64,000 nucleotides of DNA from Micropterix aruncella (lineage: Eukaryota > Arthropoda > Insecta > Lepidoptera > Micropterigidae). The translations under genes were made by a program, and so were the position numbers. The stretch covers positions 16,709,033 to 16,773,032 of the forward strand of contig OX155960.1 of NCBI GenBank assembly GCA_944548615.1, read 5' to 3'. Below the pieces are notes generated by a model. The model was given only the letters and a program-made list of their open reading frames with translations, was not told where the DNA came from and made no database searches. Positions 1 through 10,239 of this stretch are shown here, in pieces (the first letter of the stretch is position 1; the number at the start of each line of letters is the position of its first letter).

Positions 1-970
1 ATCTGAAGTCATCGCTTTTTTGTAAATAGCATTTTTCTTGGAATCTATAAGGGTTAGCAACTTGAACCCATTTTGGTAATGAGTACGAAGTAAATGTTCA
101 AAATTTAACATTGCTTTATTTTTAATTATTTTACTTTTTCCATTACAATCTTCCAAAAAACCAAAAAAATATTTTTTTGTCAAACGCACTTTTAGTAAAA
201 TGGTATGCTGCACAAGCAAAAATAGTCCTTCCGTGTAAAGCGCCCCGCTCGACATTCCCTTGGCAAGTCCAGTCCGTGCGGGGCCGTATACTCTGCCGGT
301 ATTGCTTTTGGCTCCGCGTCGCTCTTTTTTTACAATTTAACGCGATCTATTTCAAGATATTATTTTGCAAAAAGGTGCTAACTTGGAATCGATCACAAAA
401 CATGGGGAAGAAATATTCATTAGCATCCAATAATGCATTCAAAATATGTATTTGGGCTGATAGAATCAAAACGATGAGTTTCAATGTAGCAAATTTTAAT
501 AATTTCAATCCATCGACGCGGCGCATCTAGTCGGGCGACAGCTGTGGTGATAGGCGGCAGGGATTCTCAAGTAGCAACCCAGCATGAAAATTCCAGCGAT
601 GTTTTTTTAATTTAGTGGTATAAAACCCGTTTTTTATATTTTTAGCACAAAGAGGGCTCGAATGGTTGACCGTACATAAATTAACTGCAGCGATATACAT
701 TAAAATGCCACGGTAATTAAATTTCTTTAGGATTTCTATTACATATACCTACGTGTTTATTCTATATTCTGTATAGCAAATGCATAAAATGTAGGGCCTT
801 GAACTACACATTAATGCAGTATAGGTGCTTACATTTTTGAGCACGCCGAGGCCTTTCTGAAACACTCCCATGTATGTTTAGCGTTTTTTGATAGTATCGG
901 CGTAATGATTTTCAATATTTTTTCGATTTTTCCCAAACTGACGATATTGTTTTGCAGTTACGTGACTAAC
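1..970. other. AT-rich stretch, no gene recognised
   Basis: The sequence is AT-rich with poly-T runs, except for a GC-richer island at about 230-320. An open frame runs through the island but matches nothing I know and has no convincing start context. The stretch probably lies in an upstream intron of the pipe-like gene or left of it. Confidence 0.4.
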
Positions 971-1083
971 TGTGACAGATATTGTTTTTCTTTTATTCTA
1001 CAGTCATATGACAAAAGTGGTATGTTTCACTGATGATACGGTCTTGTTATTCATTGACAAAATGTGGTCATACTATTTTGAAA

Positions 1084-1205
1084 AGGCTAGTAAGAAAAAG
1101 ACTAGTAGGACTAGTAGGAAAGGTAAGGTAAAGATTAGTAGGAAAGTAGTAGTAGTAGTAGTAAGTATAAACTAGTAGTAGTAGTAAGAGAAGAAAGTAA
1201 GTCAA
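1084..1205. repeat. Degenerate (TAG)n / ACTAGTAGGAAA simple repeat
   Basis: Runs of AGTAGTAGTAG and repeated ACTAGTAGGAAAG words make a low-complexity tract. Open frames across it on the minus strand are leucine/tyrosine runs produced by the repeat, not genes. Confidence 0.8.
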
Positions 1206-1559
1206 GACTAGTAGGAAAAGCGTAATTGGAATAGTAAGTGTCCAAGTAACTCCTTGTTGTAAAAATAATATTAGGTGAACGTTTACCGGCCTTTTTACCT
1301 GAAATTGGAACACATTGCTGTAAGAATAATAGTAATATGCGTATGATTATCGAACTTTCTACCAGAATTATAATATAAAATTGCATGTTGACCAATATAA
1401 AATAATGTTGACCAATAGTCAACTTATCTATAAAACTATTTCGTGATGATTGTGTGTGCCAGAAAAAAGTTGTTTGATGTTGTTCTGCAGCATCCACTAC
1501 AATATAGCATAACGATTGATCTGCAAATGATTTTTATGTGTGTAAAACTAAGTAATTAG

Positions 1560-1735
1560 CGTACCTCCTTTTTTTTTGTTGGTTATGCTCACGATGTTTT
1601 TGCTAAGCACTGTTTCTTATGCTCCTCTGGCATAATGATGTGAATCGTCACTTAACCTTCTTTAAGTTATTCTACAGTTATATGGCTTATGCCCTATTAT
1701 CTCTTAGTATGATGATATCAAATTTAGCTTAGTCT
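1560..1735 (+). repeat. Dispersed repeat, copy 1 (partner near 3.2 kb)
   Basis: It begins TTTGTTGGTTATGCTCACG and continues through TTTTTGCTAAGCACTGTTTC and a TTATGCCCTATTATCTC block. The same order of words recurs at 3217-3400. No terminal repeats or coding capacity were found. Confidence 0.65.
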
Positions 1736-2049
1736 TTTTTGTCATTTTTGAGGCTGTTATTTATCCGAAGCGCTGCTCAAATCAAAAATTAGAATGTGAT
1801 TGTGATATTGTAGCCCATTTTTTTACTTGAAGACATCTTAATTCCGTCATTTCTATTTTACAAAATGTTATAAAACTCTCGACATCAAAATCCACACCGT
1901 TTTTTTAAAATGAATAATTAGGTAATGGGTATACACCTATTCCACTTCTTTTTTTCACATACATACTGTGCGAGCGAGCACTGTATTTGAAGCTCACGAA
2001 GTTTTAATATTACTTTGTCGAAAAAATCATTTTCATTCTGCTCGACTTA

Positions 2050-2829
2050 ACGTGTTGTACCAAAATGTTTAGCCTCAATCACGTTCAGTGTAGTACCGAT
2101 ACCTGAGATCTTAGATTTTTCCAATAACACTTAATAGAAATTGTCGAAGTCTCCTCGCTTCGATGATTTAACCACATTAAAAATGTTACGCCATGTTTAC
2201 AGCCACCTTTGCTGGCGGCACAATCTTCGCAGGCTAAATTCAAAATTTCTTCGTCCTTTTCATCGCATGCTAAACTGCAATGATATGGTTTTGCACGTAC
2301 GCGATGTTCTGGTGCGATTCTACATTTAACTTTACAAATATCACCTGCTCGTTTAATTTGCACGTAACCAATAGCATCATCTCTCTTGCCGATAGGTAAC
2401 AAACAAAAAAAACGATTCACGATATTAAAAAGGCGATTCACGTATTTTATTCATGGCATAAAAAAAACGTTTTGTACATCTGTTCGATTCACTGTATTCG
2501 CAATAAGTTAAATTATTTAGTTAAATTTGATTAAAAAGAATAATTAGGTATGTGGCTATTAACATTTCACTATTTATATATTACACAAAACTTAAAAGAT
2601 TTGGTACTTGCGCCGCGTTTGCGAAATTGGTTATTATATGGTATCGTTAAATTAGATTTTCAAAATAGCTATGTCAGGCGGCCGACGGGTATAATTACTT
2701 ACTTTTGCATTATTACTCCTTGCATTTCGGCGGCAAAAAAACACTATTATTCGAAAAATAATGGACTACTATAAATCCATCTATTTTAGGTAGATTATCC
2801 GATTGCCCTTTTTCAAATCCTTCGTCCAT
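2050..2829 (-). pseudogene. SWIM zinc-finger protein gene (YqaJ-associated type), decayed
   Basis: Exon 1 (2829-2703) starts at an ATG and encodes an acidic N-terminus with NLPKIDGFIVVHYFSNN. A canonical GTAAGT donor follows, then a 320-bp intron (2702-2383) with a pyrimidine-rich acceptor. Exon 2 encodes DDAIGYVQIKRAGDICKVKC and a SWIM-type cluster CEDCAASKGGCKH, then FLMWLNHRSEE and KCYWK. Both blocks match, in order, my recollection of insect SWIM-domain proteins that often precede a YqaJ nuclease domain. Two lesions break the frame: an A7 run at about 2736-2742 in exon 1, and a shift near 2100, beyond which IGTTLNVIEAKHFG continues in another frame before a stop. No YqaJ domain is visible toward the left edge. 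The intron argues against a processed copy. A homopolymer assembly error could account for the first lesion only. Confidence 0.65.
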
Positions 2830-2929
2830 TGCACTGCACTTTATTAATTGAATACACTCTATGAAGTGCACGGACGAAACAAAACAAAATGAAATCCACT
2901 GACGAATAGAGTTCGTTAATTCAGAGCAA

Positions 2930-3060
2930 AATACATACTTCAACCGCTGACAGCCGGCAGTACTCTAGTAACAAGAGCGCGCGAGCGATCGGAGTGTTGG
3001 AAAATGACGTCACACAGTAACCGGCCGCCCGAGCGCCGGGTTCGATATTTACGGGAGTTT
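2930..3060 (-). promoter_or_regulatory. GC-rich promoter-like region with perfect CRE
   Basis: A GC/CpG-rich island in AT-rich surroundings lies 100-230 bp upstream of the SWIM pseudogene start. It contains the palindromic CRE/ATF site TGACGTCA at 3005-3012. Position and composition suggest the old promoter of that gene; this is inference. No TATA box was identified. Confidence 0.4.
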
Positions 3061-3216
3061 TAATGCGTGCAAAACAAAAACTACTTGGTATTTTTGAATG
3101 AAACAAAAACTAATGTATTTGTGTAAATAAAAGCTTTAATATGACGAAGTTGCAAGCGAATTTGCAGACCCAGTAACGTTCTCCATTATATGAAATTTAA
3201 TTATATAAAATTAAAA

Positions 3217-3400
3217 ATATTTTTTTTTGTTGGTTATCCTCACGATGTTTTTGCTAAGCACTATTTCTTATGCTCCATTACCTTCTGGCATAATGATGTG
3301 AATCGCACTTGTCCTTCTTTACCCATTTAAGTTATTCTACAGTCATGTGACATGCCCTATTGCCTCTTGGTATGAGGATATCAAATGTAGCTTAGTTTTC
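3217..3400 (+). repeat. Dispersed repeat, copy 2 (partner at 1560)
   Basis: Same word order as 1560-1735, with small indels such as an added ATTACCTT block. Weaker echoes of the TTATGCC..ATTACCT word recur at about 3427 and 3660, so the family may extend to about 3700. Confidence 0.6.
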
Positions 3401-3757
3401 TATACTCTTCGTTTTTTTCTGTGTAAATGTAACTTATGCCTTATTACCTCATACGGAAAATGAGATCAATTGATCTAAGCGACATAGAGCCACATAAAAC
3501 AACGTGTAAATAAATAAGTAAGTGTGCCAATTAATGCTTTTATTTTTCCTGATTCTAGACCTGTTTCCATTTTCACGATATGACAATAAATAAAAAAGTT
3601 ATGTCCATTTTTATGCAATTTCAAACTTTAAACTGCTCTCGTGGGCACTTCGGTTTATGTCGCTTATACCCGATTACCTTTTAACCTTCGATATGATAAT
3701 AAATTACAGAACTTGCCTAAATATTCTTATTCTGAAGGGGATATTGCCTATTATTCT

Positions 3758-3828
3758 ATTGTTCAGTAGATCCAGAGATTACTTCCTACAACGTCACAAA
3801 CTTTACCTCTTTATAATATTAGTATAGA
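3758..3828 (-). mobile_element. Helitron 5'-end fragment
   Basis: Read on the minus strand, it starts TCTATACTAATATTATAAAG and continues as the 5' end of the complete Helitron at 61529, up to about CTCTGGATCTACTGAAC. Beyond that the match is lost. Confidence 0.6.
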
Positions 3829-3854
3829 TAGACGACACGGTCGCGGTTACATAC

Positions 3855-4366
3855 CTATGTCGAATTATCTCTTCAACTATTTATGCAGTAAAAGGAAAAA
3901 GTGTTTTGTTTTAAACACTTAAGACGATAAATTTACCTATTTTGATAATAATTCATAATTGTTGATAATATGACCAATAAACATGACCTAACGATTTAAA
4001 TTATTTTTTTAATTTGAAAAACTACTTTTTGTGACTAAAATATAAAAGTTACACATATGCTGTCGCTGACTTTTTTGTAGGCATTATCAAGCTCTACAAC
4101 TTTTTTCTAGAACTTAATCATATATCTCTCATCTTTAAGGCAGCGTTAGTTAGAAACGTTTTCGTTCGACCGTTTTTTTCGACTTACTTTGGAAATCCTA
4201 CTACTACGAAAAAGTCTTTACATTTTTTGGAATAATATATAGCCTATGACACTCACAAATAACGTGGCTTTCTATTGGTAAAAGAATTTTCAAAATCGGG
4301 TCAGTAAATCCAGAGATTACTTCCTACAACGTCACAAACTTTACCTCTTTATAATATTAGTATAGA
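3855..4366 (-). mobile_element. Helitron, 3'-truncated copy
   Basis: Its 5' TC terminus is at 4366 on the minus strand. The body matches the element at 61529-62268 in inverted orientation for about 500 bp, including the TTTACTGCATAAATAGTT block. The CTAG terminus and hairpin are missing. It is followed downstream by a second Helitron 5' end, giving two starts in tandem. Confidence 0.65.
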
Positions 4367-4379
4367 TTACTGCTGCCAC

Positions 4380-4620
4380 AGCGCGGCCGACCGCGATCTT
4401 TAGTTGGGAGCGCATGTCCCAATAGCGACGTCACATGTCGCATACGCGCCGTGCGCGACGACAGCGCTAATTTTACGCGGTGGTCGCGCGCAATCAAGTA
4501 GTTATAACCGTGTACTCATAGAGGGCGCTAAAAAATACCCCTACCGTAATCGTACCCCGCTTCATTCCCGCTTACCTCACCCCTTGCCTGTCTCAAGCGA
4601 AAGTTGAATTTGATTTAGCC
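4380..4620. other. GC-rich island, unassigned
   Basis: CpG-rich (GCGCGGCCGACCGCG, GTCGCGCGC), with a CRE-like GACGTCAC near 4430. It abuts a Helitron 5' end. A 67-codon open frame crosses it but shows no domain or family resemblance. It could be promoter-derived DNA or part of an unknown repeat. Confidence 0.35.
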
Positions 4621-5385
4621 AATAGCGTCACCTTAACAAGATAAGTGCATACGTGCCTTTAAGGCACGCCTACTTGTGACTCCCATGACTTGATGGTTGC
4701 ATCCCCCTTCGAGATAAAGCGATAAAATTTAATACACAATTTATACGCGAGAAGGAACAACATGACTACGTAATCGATTATCGAAGGGAGATGCAAATCT
4801 CGCTCGAGTGGGCAGCTACACGAAAACGCGTAATGATGATCATCAGTGCCGTAACATTATTCTAAGCCTAAGGCATAGTAGCACTACTGGTAGTGCTATA
4901 CAATATACACGCTTCCAGTGTATTAAATTGAGACGCTTCTGAGTGCTAATCAGACTTGGTTTAGCTAACGGCTGGTGTCTCGGAAGAATGTATTGGCTTG
5001 TGTCTCGGAAGAATTATAACTAGTAATATGCACATTTTATATATACCTAATTGACTATTTCAATTTGATTTTTTGACTATTTATTATAATTCCTTATTCC
5101 ATCCATAATTATTTTGAATTTGATTATTTCACTATTCATTGCAATTCCTATTTATTATTTACCTTTTTCGTGTTATTGAAATTAATTTTATTTTGTTTTA
5201 TGATAGGTATTTTACAAATATAATTTGCAGACTGACAGACTGACAGACGCATTGACATATCAATGACCTAGTTTTTAGAGTAATGATTAATTTCTACATA
5301 CATTGTTTATCCTAATATTATTAGAAATATATTTTTTTTCTCTTTTAACATCGTGTAGTTTTAAAGTATGCACAAGGCACTATTT
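4621..5385. other. No gene seen
   Basis: AT-rich. It holds a small inverted repeat (TAGCACTAC/GTAGTGCTA, about 4870-4890) and a short CTGACAGA duplication near 5230. Nothing else was recognised. Confidence 0.4.
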
Positions 5386-5389
5386 TATT

Positions 5390-6030
5390 GGTACGCTTGC
5401 CTTAGTACGGGCCTGGGCCTAGTTAGGCAGCGTTGATCTAAAGAAGCACTGGGCTGCGGTACTCTCTTTTTTGCTACTATTTACAACGGAACCGCTAATT
5501 ATAATATGTAATGTACTGTAGTTTTAAAAAGGGAGCTAATGGGTCCATGATGGGTTGGCCACGAAGACCCATGTGTTCAGGGTCGGTCACACTCACGGGT
5601 CAACACCCATCCGACGGCCTCCACGCACGGGGTGCGAACCTGGATAGGACTCTGGCCTTGGTCAGTTTCCCCTGGGAATCAAGCCTCTGGCGCTCCTGGA
5701 CGGTCTGCGCACCGTGCGGCGCAAGCCAATCGACCTCGAACTCGGAACCAATCGAGAGACCGGAGAAATCTGGTCACAATTGGAAGTTAGCGTCGGGCCC
5801 GCCAGGTAACATAACTGGCTATCTCGGTAAGGCGTTGGTCTCTAACGGGTTGTGGCGTAGCTAGACGGTGGATTGTTTTTGTCCTAAGTCTTCTACGCTC
5901 ACTCCAGGGAGATAGAACGACTAATCGTTAAAACTCCCTGTGGTGACGGGTTTGCCCGTTGTAGTCGACAACCCAAGTTGTAGTTTTAAAAAATGCGCAT
6001 TTCTTTAAAAAAATAAATAAATAAAAATAT
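5390..6030 (+). mobile_element. LINE-type 3' end with double hairpin (copy a), split by X1
   Basis: Hairpins at 5399-5431: GCCT[TAGTAC]GGGC, then GCCT[AGTT]AGGC. The AT-rich 3' part is interrupted at 5531 by retroposon X1 and resumes at 5993, ending in an AAATAAATAAATAAA tail. Spacing from hairpin to tail, without the insert, is close to 100 nt as in sister copies. Confidence 0.6.
5531..5978 (-). mobile_element. Retroposon X, copy 1
   Basis: Bounded by a 14-bp direct repeat TGTAGTTTTAAAAA (5517-5530 and 5979-5992), a clear target-site duplication. One end is GGGAGCTAATGGG and the other GTAGTCGACAACCC, as in the other X copies. It is shorter (448 bp) through internal deletion. There is no poly(A) tail. 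A long TSD points to target-primed insertion by a LINE enzyme. Confidence 0.8.
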
Positions 6031-6039
6031 GTGTCCTAT

Positions 6040-6460
6040 CCGCTGAATTATTCTCTATTTTCATTAACCCGTTTGCCATGGGCTTAACTATGTTTCATCA
6101 TTTATATGCTAATGACTTTATTTATTTCTGAATTTCTGAATGATCGAATTTATTTCTGAATTTCCTGATTTAACGACGTCTGGTAAGTAAGACCAGATGA
6201 CATATCTTCCCGTCAACTAAACATTCAAGAGTGATAGTGGATTCAACAACATGAATGTGAATCACATATCAGGCTGAGCAGAAACTTTCACATATCAGGC
6301 TGGGTATAATCATAAATTCGGTCAAATCGCAAGCGATTGCGATTGCGATTAATCGCAAAAACTAATGTCTGTTATTAAAATGACAAAATTGGACGAAGTC
6401 AGTACTCTTTCATTACGCCGAGATTTTACAATCTGATTAATATGGAAATAAAAATTAATT
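6040..6460. other. No gene seen
   Basis: AT-rich, with a repeated CACATATCAGGCTG word (about 6270-6300) and a short (GATTGC)n run near 6335. Confidence 0.4.
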
Positions 6461-6627
6461 TATAAATAGGATAGAAAACGAATTTACCGCGTGAAATTTG
6501 TAGGACCCGACGTTTCGGTGACGTTGCAGCCGCCGTTGTCTAGGGTAGACAACGGCGGCTGCAACGTCACCGAAACGTCGGGTCCTACAAATTTCACGCG
6601 GTAAATTCGTTTTCTATCCTATTTATA
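6461..6627. mobile_element. Perfect fold-back palindrome (family F), 82-bp arms
   Basis: Bases 6461-6542 are the exact reverse complement of 6546-6627, separated by only GGG. The arms start TATAAATAGGATAGAAAACG and contain CCCGACGTTTCGG. The flank after the right arm (ATGTCAAACAACCGCGATAG) recurs beside the F copy at 53 kb and, inverted, near 15.68 kb. Structurally this is a fold-back MITE. Confidence 0.9.
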
Positions 6628-6699
6628 ATGTCAAACAACCGCGATAGTCTTCGATTTTAAAAATTAATTTGACATTTAGGAAAAAAAATAAAATAAAGA

Positions 6700-7260
6700 A
6701 ATGGTTATCGAGTCACGACAGGCTAACCATACATCAGATGTTAAAATTATAGTTTAATAAAACGTATGTGCACAAATTATTAATATATTTTTTAAATCTG
6801 TATGTTGATTATATTTTAACATTGAACTAACTACCAAAAATTATTTAACTTTGTTGTTATACTTTGTTTTGACAATGAATTGTACTTTTTTTGACTAGGT
6901 ATTTTTATATTAAATTTTATATTACTTAGCATATATTAAATATTAATGACTTTTTCTTTCTTTTCTTATAACTTAATTTTCTCGTTTTAAGACTATTCTA
7001 TTTGTCATTCTCTATTTAATCCAATGTTATGTTCCATTTAATGCCGATTATGTAATGGAATTGCGATTATTTTTTTTTATTTATTGAGGAACACATTTTA
7101 GGGTAATTTCGTTTTATTGGCATTGTACTGAAACTTTTACATAATAATTTGTAATATTAGGGTCTTGTCCACCCTAGAACGGGCAAATCTTAGTTGGTGA
7201 CCTATTCGGTTCCTGTTATTTTTGCAAGCAAAATCAATGTTTTAGTACTTAATTAGATAG
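6700..7260 (+). mobile_element. LINE-type 3' end with double hairpin (copy b)
   Basis: It contains CCC[TAGAAC]GGG and TTAGTTGG at 7166-7200, followed by CGGTTCCTGTTATTTTTGCA. The same subfamily lies inverted at 43.5-44.0 and 56.5-56.9 kb. The AAATA tail is missing, so the copy is probably 3'-truncated. Confidence 0.6.
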
Positions 7261-7670
7261 TAATTAATTCTTACTCTCTAATTAGTAATTTCGTCTGTTC
7301 ATAGCTCACTTGGCAACTAGGGAATTGGTATATAATATACATATATTGGTATTTAATATACATATTAGTATTGGTATATAATACACGTATACTTGGTAAA
7401 CGAACAGAACGAAATGTTTTAGTAATAAAAATATATTATTAATTCTTAAACGACGAAACACTTAATCGGCCAGCGAAATTGCGTGATCGTGATCTTCGGA
7501 AAACATACAGTGCTATATTAATTATATCTAAACTATCTTACTACAATTTTTTGCAATGTTTCCCGAAGATCAAATAAATAAATAAAGTAAGTGAAAACGT
7601 ATTCCCCAGGTGCGAAACCCTTGGCGCACGATTGCAACTCGCACTGGACCGGTTTTATCTTGTGTTCCAG

Positions 7671-7825
7671 GCCTTTCAATACGAACGGCGCCCTGGAGCG
7701 GGCGAAGCGTGCGGTGGAAGAACGCTACGCTGTGGTCGGAGTACTGGAAGACATGAACGCCACCCTCTCAGCATTCGAGCATTATGTTCCGAGATTTTTC
7801 GCTGGAGCCTCGAGCGTATACTGGG
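7671..7825 (+). CDS. pip: Pipe-like 2-O-sulfotransferase, penultimate coding exon
   Basis: Internal exon of a UST/pipe-family sulfotransferase. Golgi-resident members of this family move sulfate from PAPS to the 2-O position of uronic acids or related glycans; Drosophila Pipe helps set embryonic dorsoventral polarity. Visible here: PFNTNGALERAKRAVEERY, then AVVGVLEDMNATLSAFEHY and VPRFFAGASSVYW, the hallmark C-terminal stretch of the family. The acceptor is TTATCTTGTGTTCCAG and the donor G|GTACGT, leaving phase 1. The first base of the split codon (G) joins exactly to the exon at 11054. An alternative acceptor at 7609 would add residues unlike the family. Upstream exons with the PAPS-binding P-loop lie outside the window. 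Pipe is favoured over other UST-type enzymes from recalled similarity. Confidence 0.8.
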
Positions 7826-8152
7826 GTACGTATCCATCACGATTATTTAATTTCAATATTTTAATTGAATGTACTTTATTTGCACGTAAAATAATAATAC
7901 AAAAAGGCGAGCATATTGCCACATCATACTGCAACTAATCATATCATGAATTGCAGTAGTGCACGCGTGCCTTGTGGAATGCCCGAGGAGAGGAAGGAGA
8001 GAGAAAGGGAAGAACTGGTTACATCTTAAAAAACTAATAATTTATGAGGTCAGTCTTGAATAATACTAAAGAAGGCGAGTTTCGTATATTTGCTGTGAGG
8101 TCGTTCAGAGTCTTGCACTATAGACACAGAAAGAGTACGGTCTAGGACAAGT

Positions 8153-8262
8153 GGGCGCGGCCAACTGGGCGCGGCCGACTGGGCGCTGCTAACTGGGCGC
8201 CGCCGACTGGGCGCTAGGCCAACTGGGCGCAGGGACAACTGGGCGCGAGCCAAGTGTCCCTG
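8153..8262. repeat. GC-rich minisatellite, 14-16 bp units, seven copies
   Basis: GGGCGC recurs at 8153, 8167, 8181, 8195, 8209, 8225 and 8241, each preceded by AACT or GACT after the first. The last units sit between GCGCAGGGACA and its complement TGTCCCTGCGC (to about 8262), so the 3' end can fold back. It is an island of high GC in AT-rich intron. Confidence 0.85.
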
Positions 8263-8510
8263 CGCCAAAATTATATTATGCAATATATTTACATATTTTT
8301 TTATTGTGACTGACGAGAAATATTTTAATTGCTACATTATATAAAAATTAACTAATGGTGAAGCATTCACTTCGTAGCTATGTATACTGTAATACACCCG
8401 TTTCAGAGCTAGCGTTTTATGGGATTTAACATTTACATAATAAATACTTAATACATTTAGTGCAAAATATCAAAAAATATCAAGGAGTATCAAGTAAGTA
8501 TATTAAAAGG

Positions 8511-8910
8511 AATAAAAAACACGATTGCCGTTACGAAAAGTGAACTACTGTATTTATAACCATTCTTTTTACGGTTCTTTTATGAAATATTTGTGGTTTA
8601 TGTATTTATCCATATAGACACATATATATTTTCGGGATGAACTCAGTCAGACCTTTCATTTGACACTAAACACAATATATGTATGTTAATGTATGGACAT
8701 TAGGGCATTTGGACATTTATACAACTATTTACTGGATATTTTTAAAGTTAAGGTTAACTATGACACTCGAGATGACATAGCAATTCTAACAATACCACTT
8801 ACTTCTAAATCGGTTCGAGCGTTTAGAAGTTATGGTGGAATAAAGAAACGGAAAACATACATATATAAACCCTGAACACATTACAGTCCTTTTTTGTTGG
8901 GCAGTCGTGT
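8511..8910 (+). mobile_element. Z-family MITE
   Basis: Ends are ACACGATTGCC on the left and GGGCAGTCGTGT on the right, a short terminal inverted repeat. The interior (TTTCCGGAATGTACTCAAT-like block, TATGACACTCGAGATGACATA, AAAGAAACGGAAAACATACA) recurs at 17.6, 28.9, 29.1, 46.5, 54.2 and 63.8 kb. No coding capacity. Confidence 0.75.
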
Positions 8911-9390
8911 AAAAATCAGTATTATGACGAGGAATTTTGAGTCAGAGACTGACCGAACTACGAGACCGTGGGAACTTAACGATTCTAAAAGCTCGTGGAG
9001 ATAAGATGGTGTTGATTCGGAGAGTACACAATAGAGGAGAGCAAGTATGTTTCTCCTGCCTTGCCAGTACGCCACCACTTTAACCCTGCCCTATATTCGG
9101 ACACGTGATGATCCGTACATAGACCGAAGTGGCGTATATATTCTAAAAATAGTCCATCTTACGTGTTTGTGTGCTTACGTCATTGAGCAGGGGACATGTC
9201 TGATAGGGTCACGAAATTCACTCCGCGCGACCAAAGAATCAATACTCCAAAAAGAATTATAACTCCACAACGGAAATGGTTATACAAGTAATTCCAGCTG
9301 ATAAAAATAAGCAATTGATTGAAAATATGTGCTAAAAAAAATAATACAAAAGACGTTTTCACGTAAAAAAATACGGAAGTGTAGCGATAC

Positions 9391-10239
9391 TAACCCACAT
9401 TTAGATTATTTTGACTCACCATTATTTAGATTATTTTTCATAACCGATTGGGATTTTGATATAAATTGATGCAATATTATGATGTGCTCTTCTATCCCTA
9501 TTTAATATTATGATGTGCTCTTCTATCCTCTAGGTAACCTAACCCACATTTAGATTATTTTGACTCACCATTATTTAGATTATTTTTCATAACCGATTGG
9601 GATTTTGATATAAATTGATGCAATATTATGATGTGCTCTTCTATCCCTATTTAATATTATGATGTGCTCTTCTATCCTCTAGGTAACCTAACCCACATTT
9701 AGATTATTTTGACTCACCATTATTTAGATTATTTTTCATAACCGATTGGGATTTTGATATAAATTGATGCAATATTATGATGTGCTCTTCTATCCCTATT
9801 TAATATTATGATGTGCTCTTCTATCCTCTAGGTAACCTAACCCACATTTAGATTATTTTGACTCACCATTATTTAGATTATTTTTCATAACCGATTGGGA
9901 TTTTGATATAAATTGATGCAATATTATGATGTGCTCTTCTATCCCTATTTAATATTATGATGTGCTCTTCTATCCTCTAGGTAACCTAACCCACATTTAG
10001 ATTATTTTGACTCACCATTATTTAGATTATTTTTCATAACCGATTGGGATTTTGATATAAATTGATGCAATATTATGATGTGCTCTTCTATCCCTATTTA
10101 ATATTATGATGTGCTCTTCTATCCTCTAGGTAACCTAACCCACATTTAGATTATTTTGACTCACCATTATTTAGATTATTTTTCATAACCGATTGGGATT
10201 TTGATATAAATTGATGCAATATTATGATGTGCTCTTCTA
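9391..10239. repeat. 149-bp satellite array, about 5.7 copies
   Basis: Units start TAACCCACATTTAGATTATT at 9391, 9540, 9689, 9838, 9987 and 10136; the last is partial. Spacing is exactly 149 bp and units look identical. Each unit holds an internal duplication of ATTATGATGTGCTCTTCTAT. The array is inside the pipe intron. Confidence 0.95.

Noticed and set aside
177..530. 117-codon plus-strand frame
   Set aside because: No ATG context, no family resemblance; openness comes from a short GC-rich island.
2096..2105. Splice donor CAG|GTATCG after the SWIM exon
   Set aside because: Homologous coding (GTTLNVIEAKHFG) continues just beyond in another frame, so a frameshift explains it better.
4404..4607. 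67-codon frame in a GC island
   Set aside because: No motif or splice signals; GC-rich DNA is open by chance.
8050..8283. 77-codon minus-strand frame
   Set aside because: Translation of the GGGCGC minisatellite.
9530..9545. Telomere-like TAACCTAACCC
   Set aside because: It occurs once per 149-bp unit and is not a TTAGG array.
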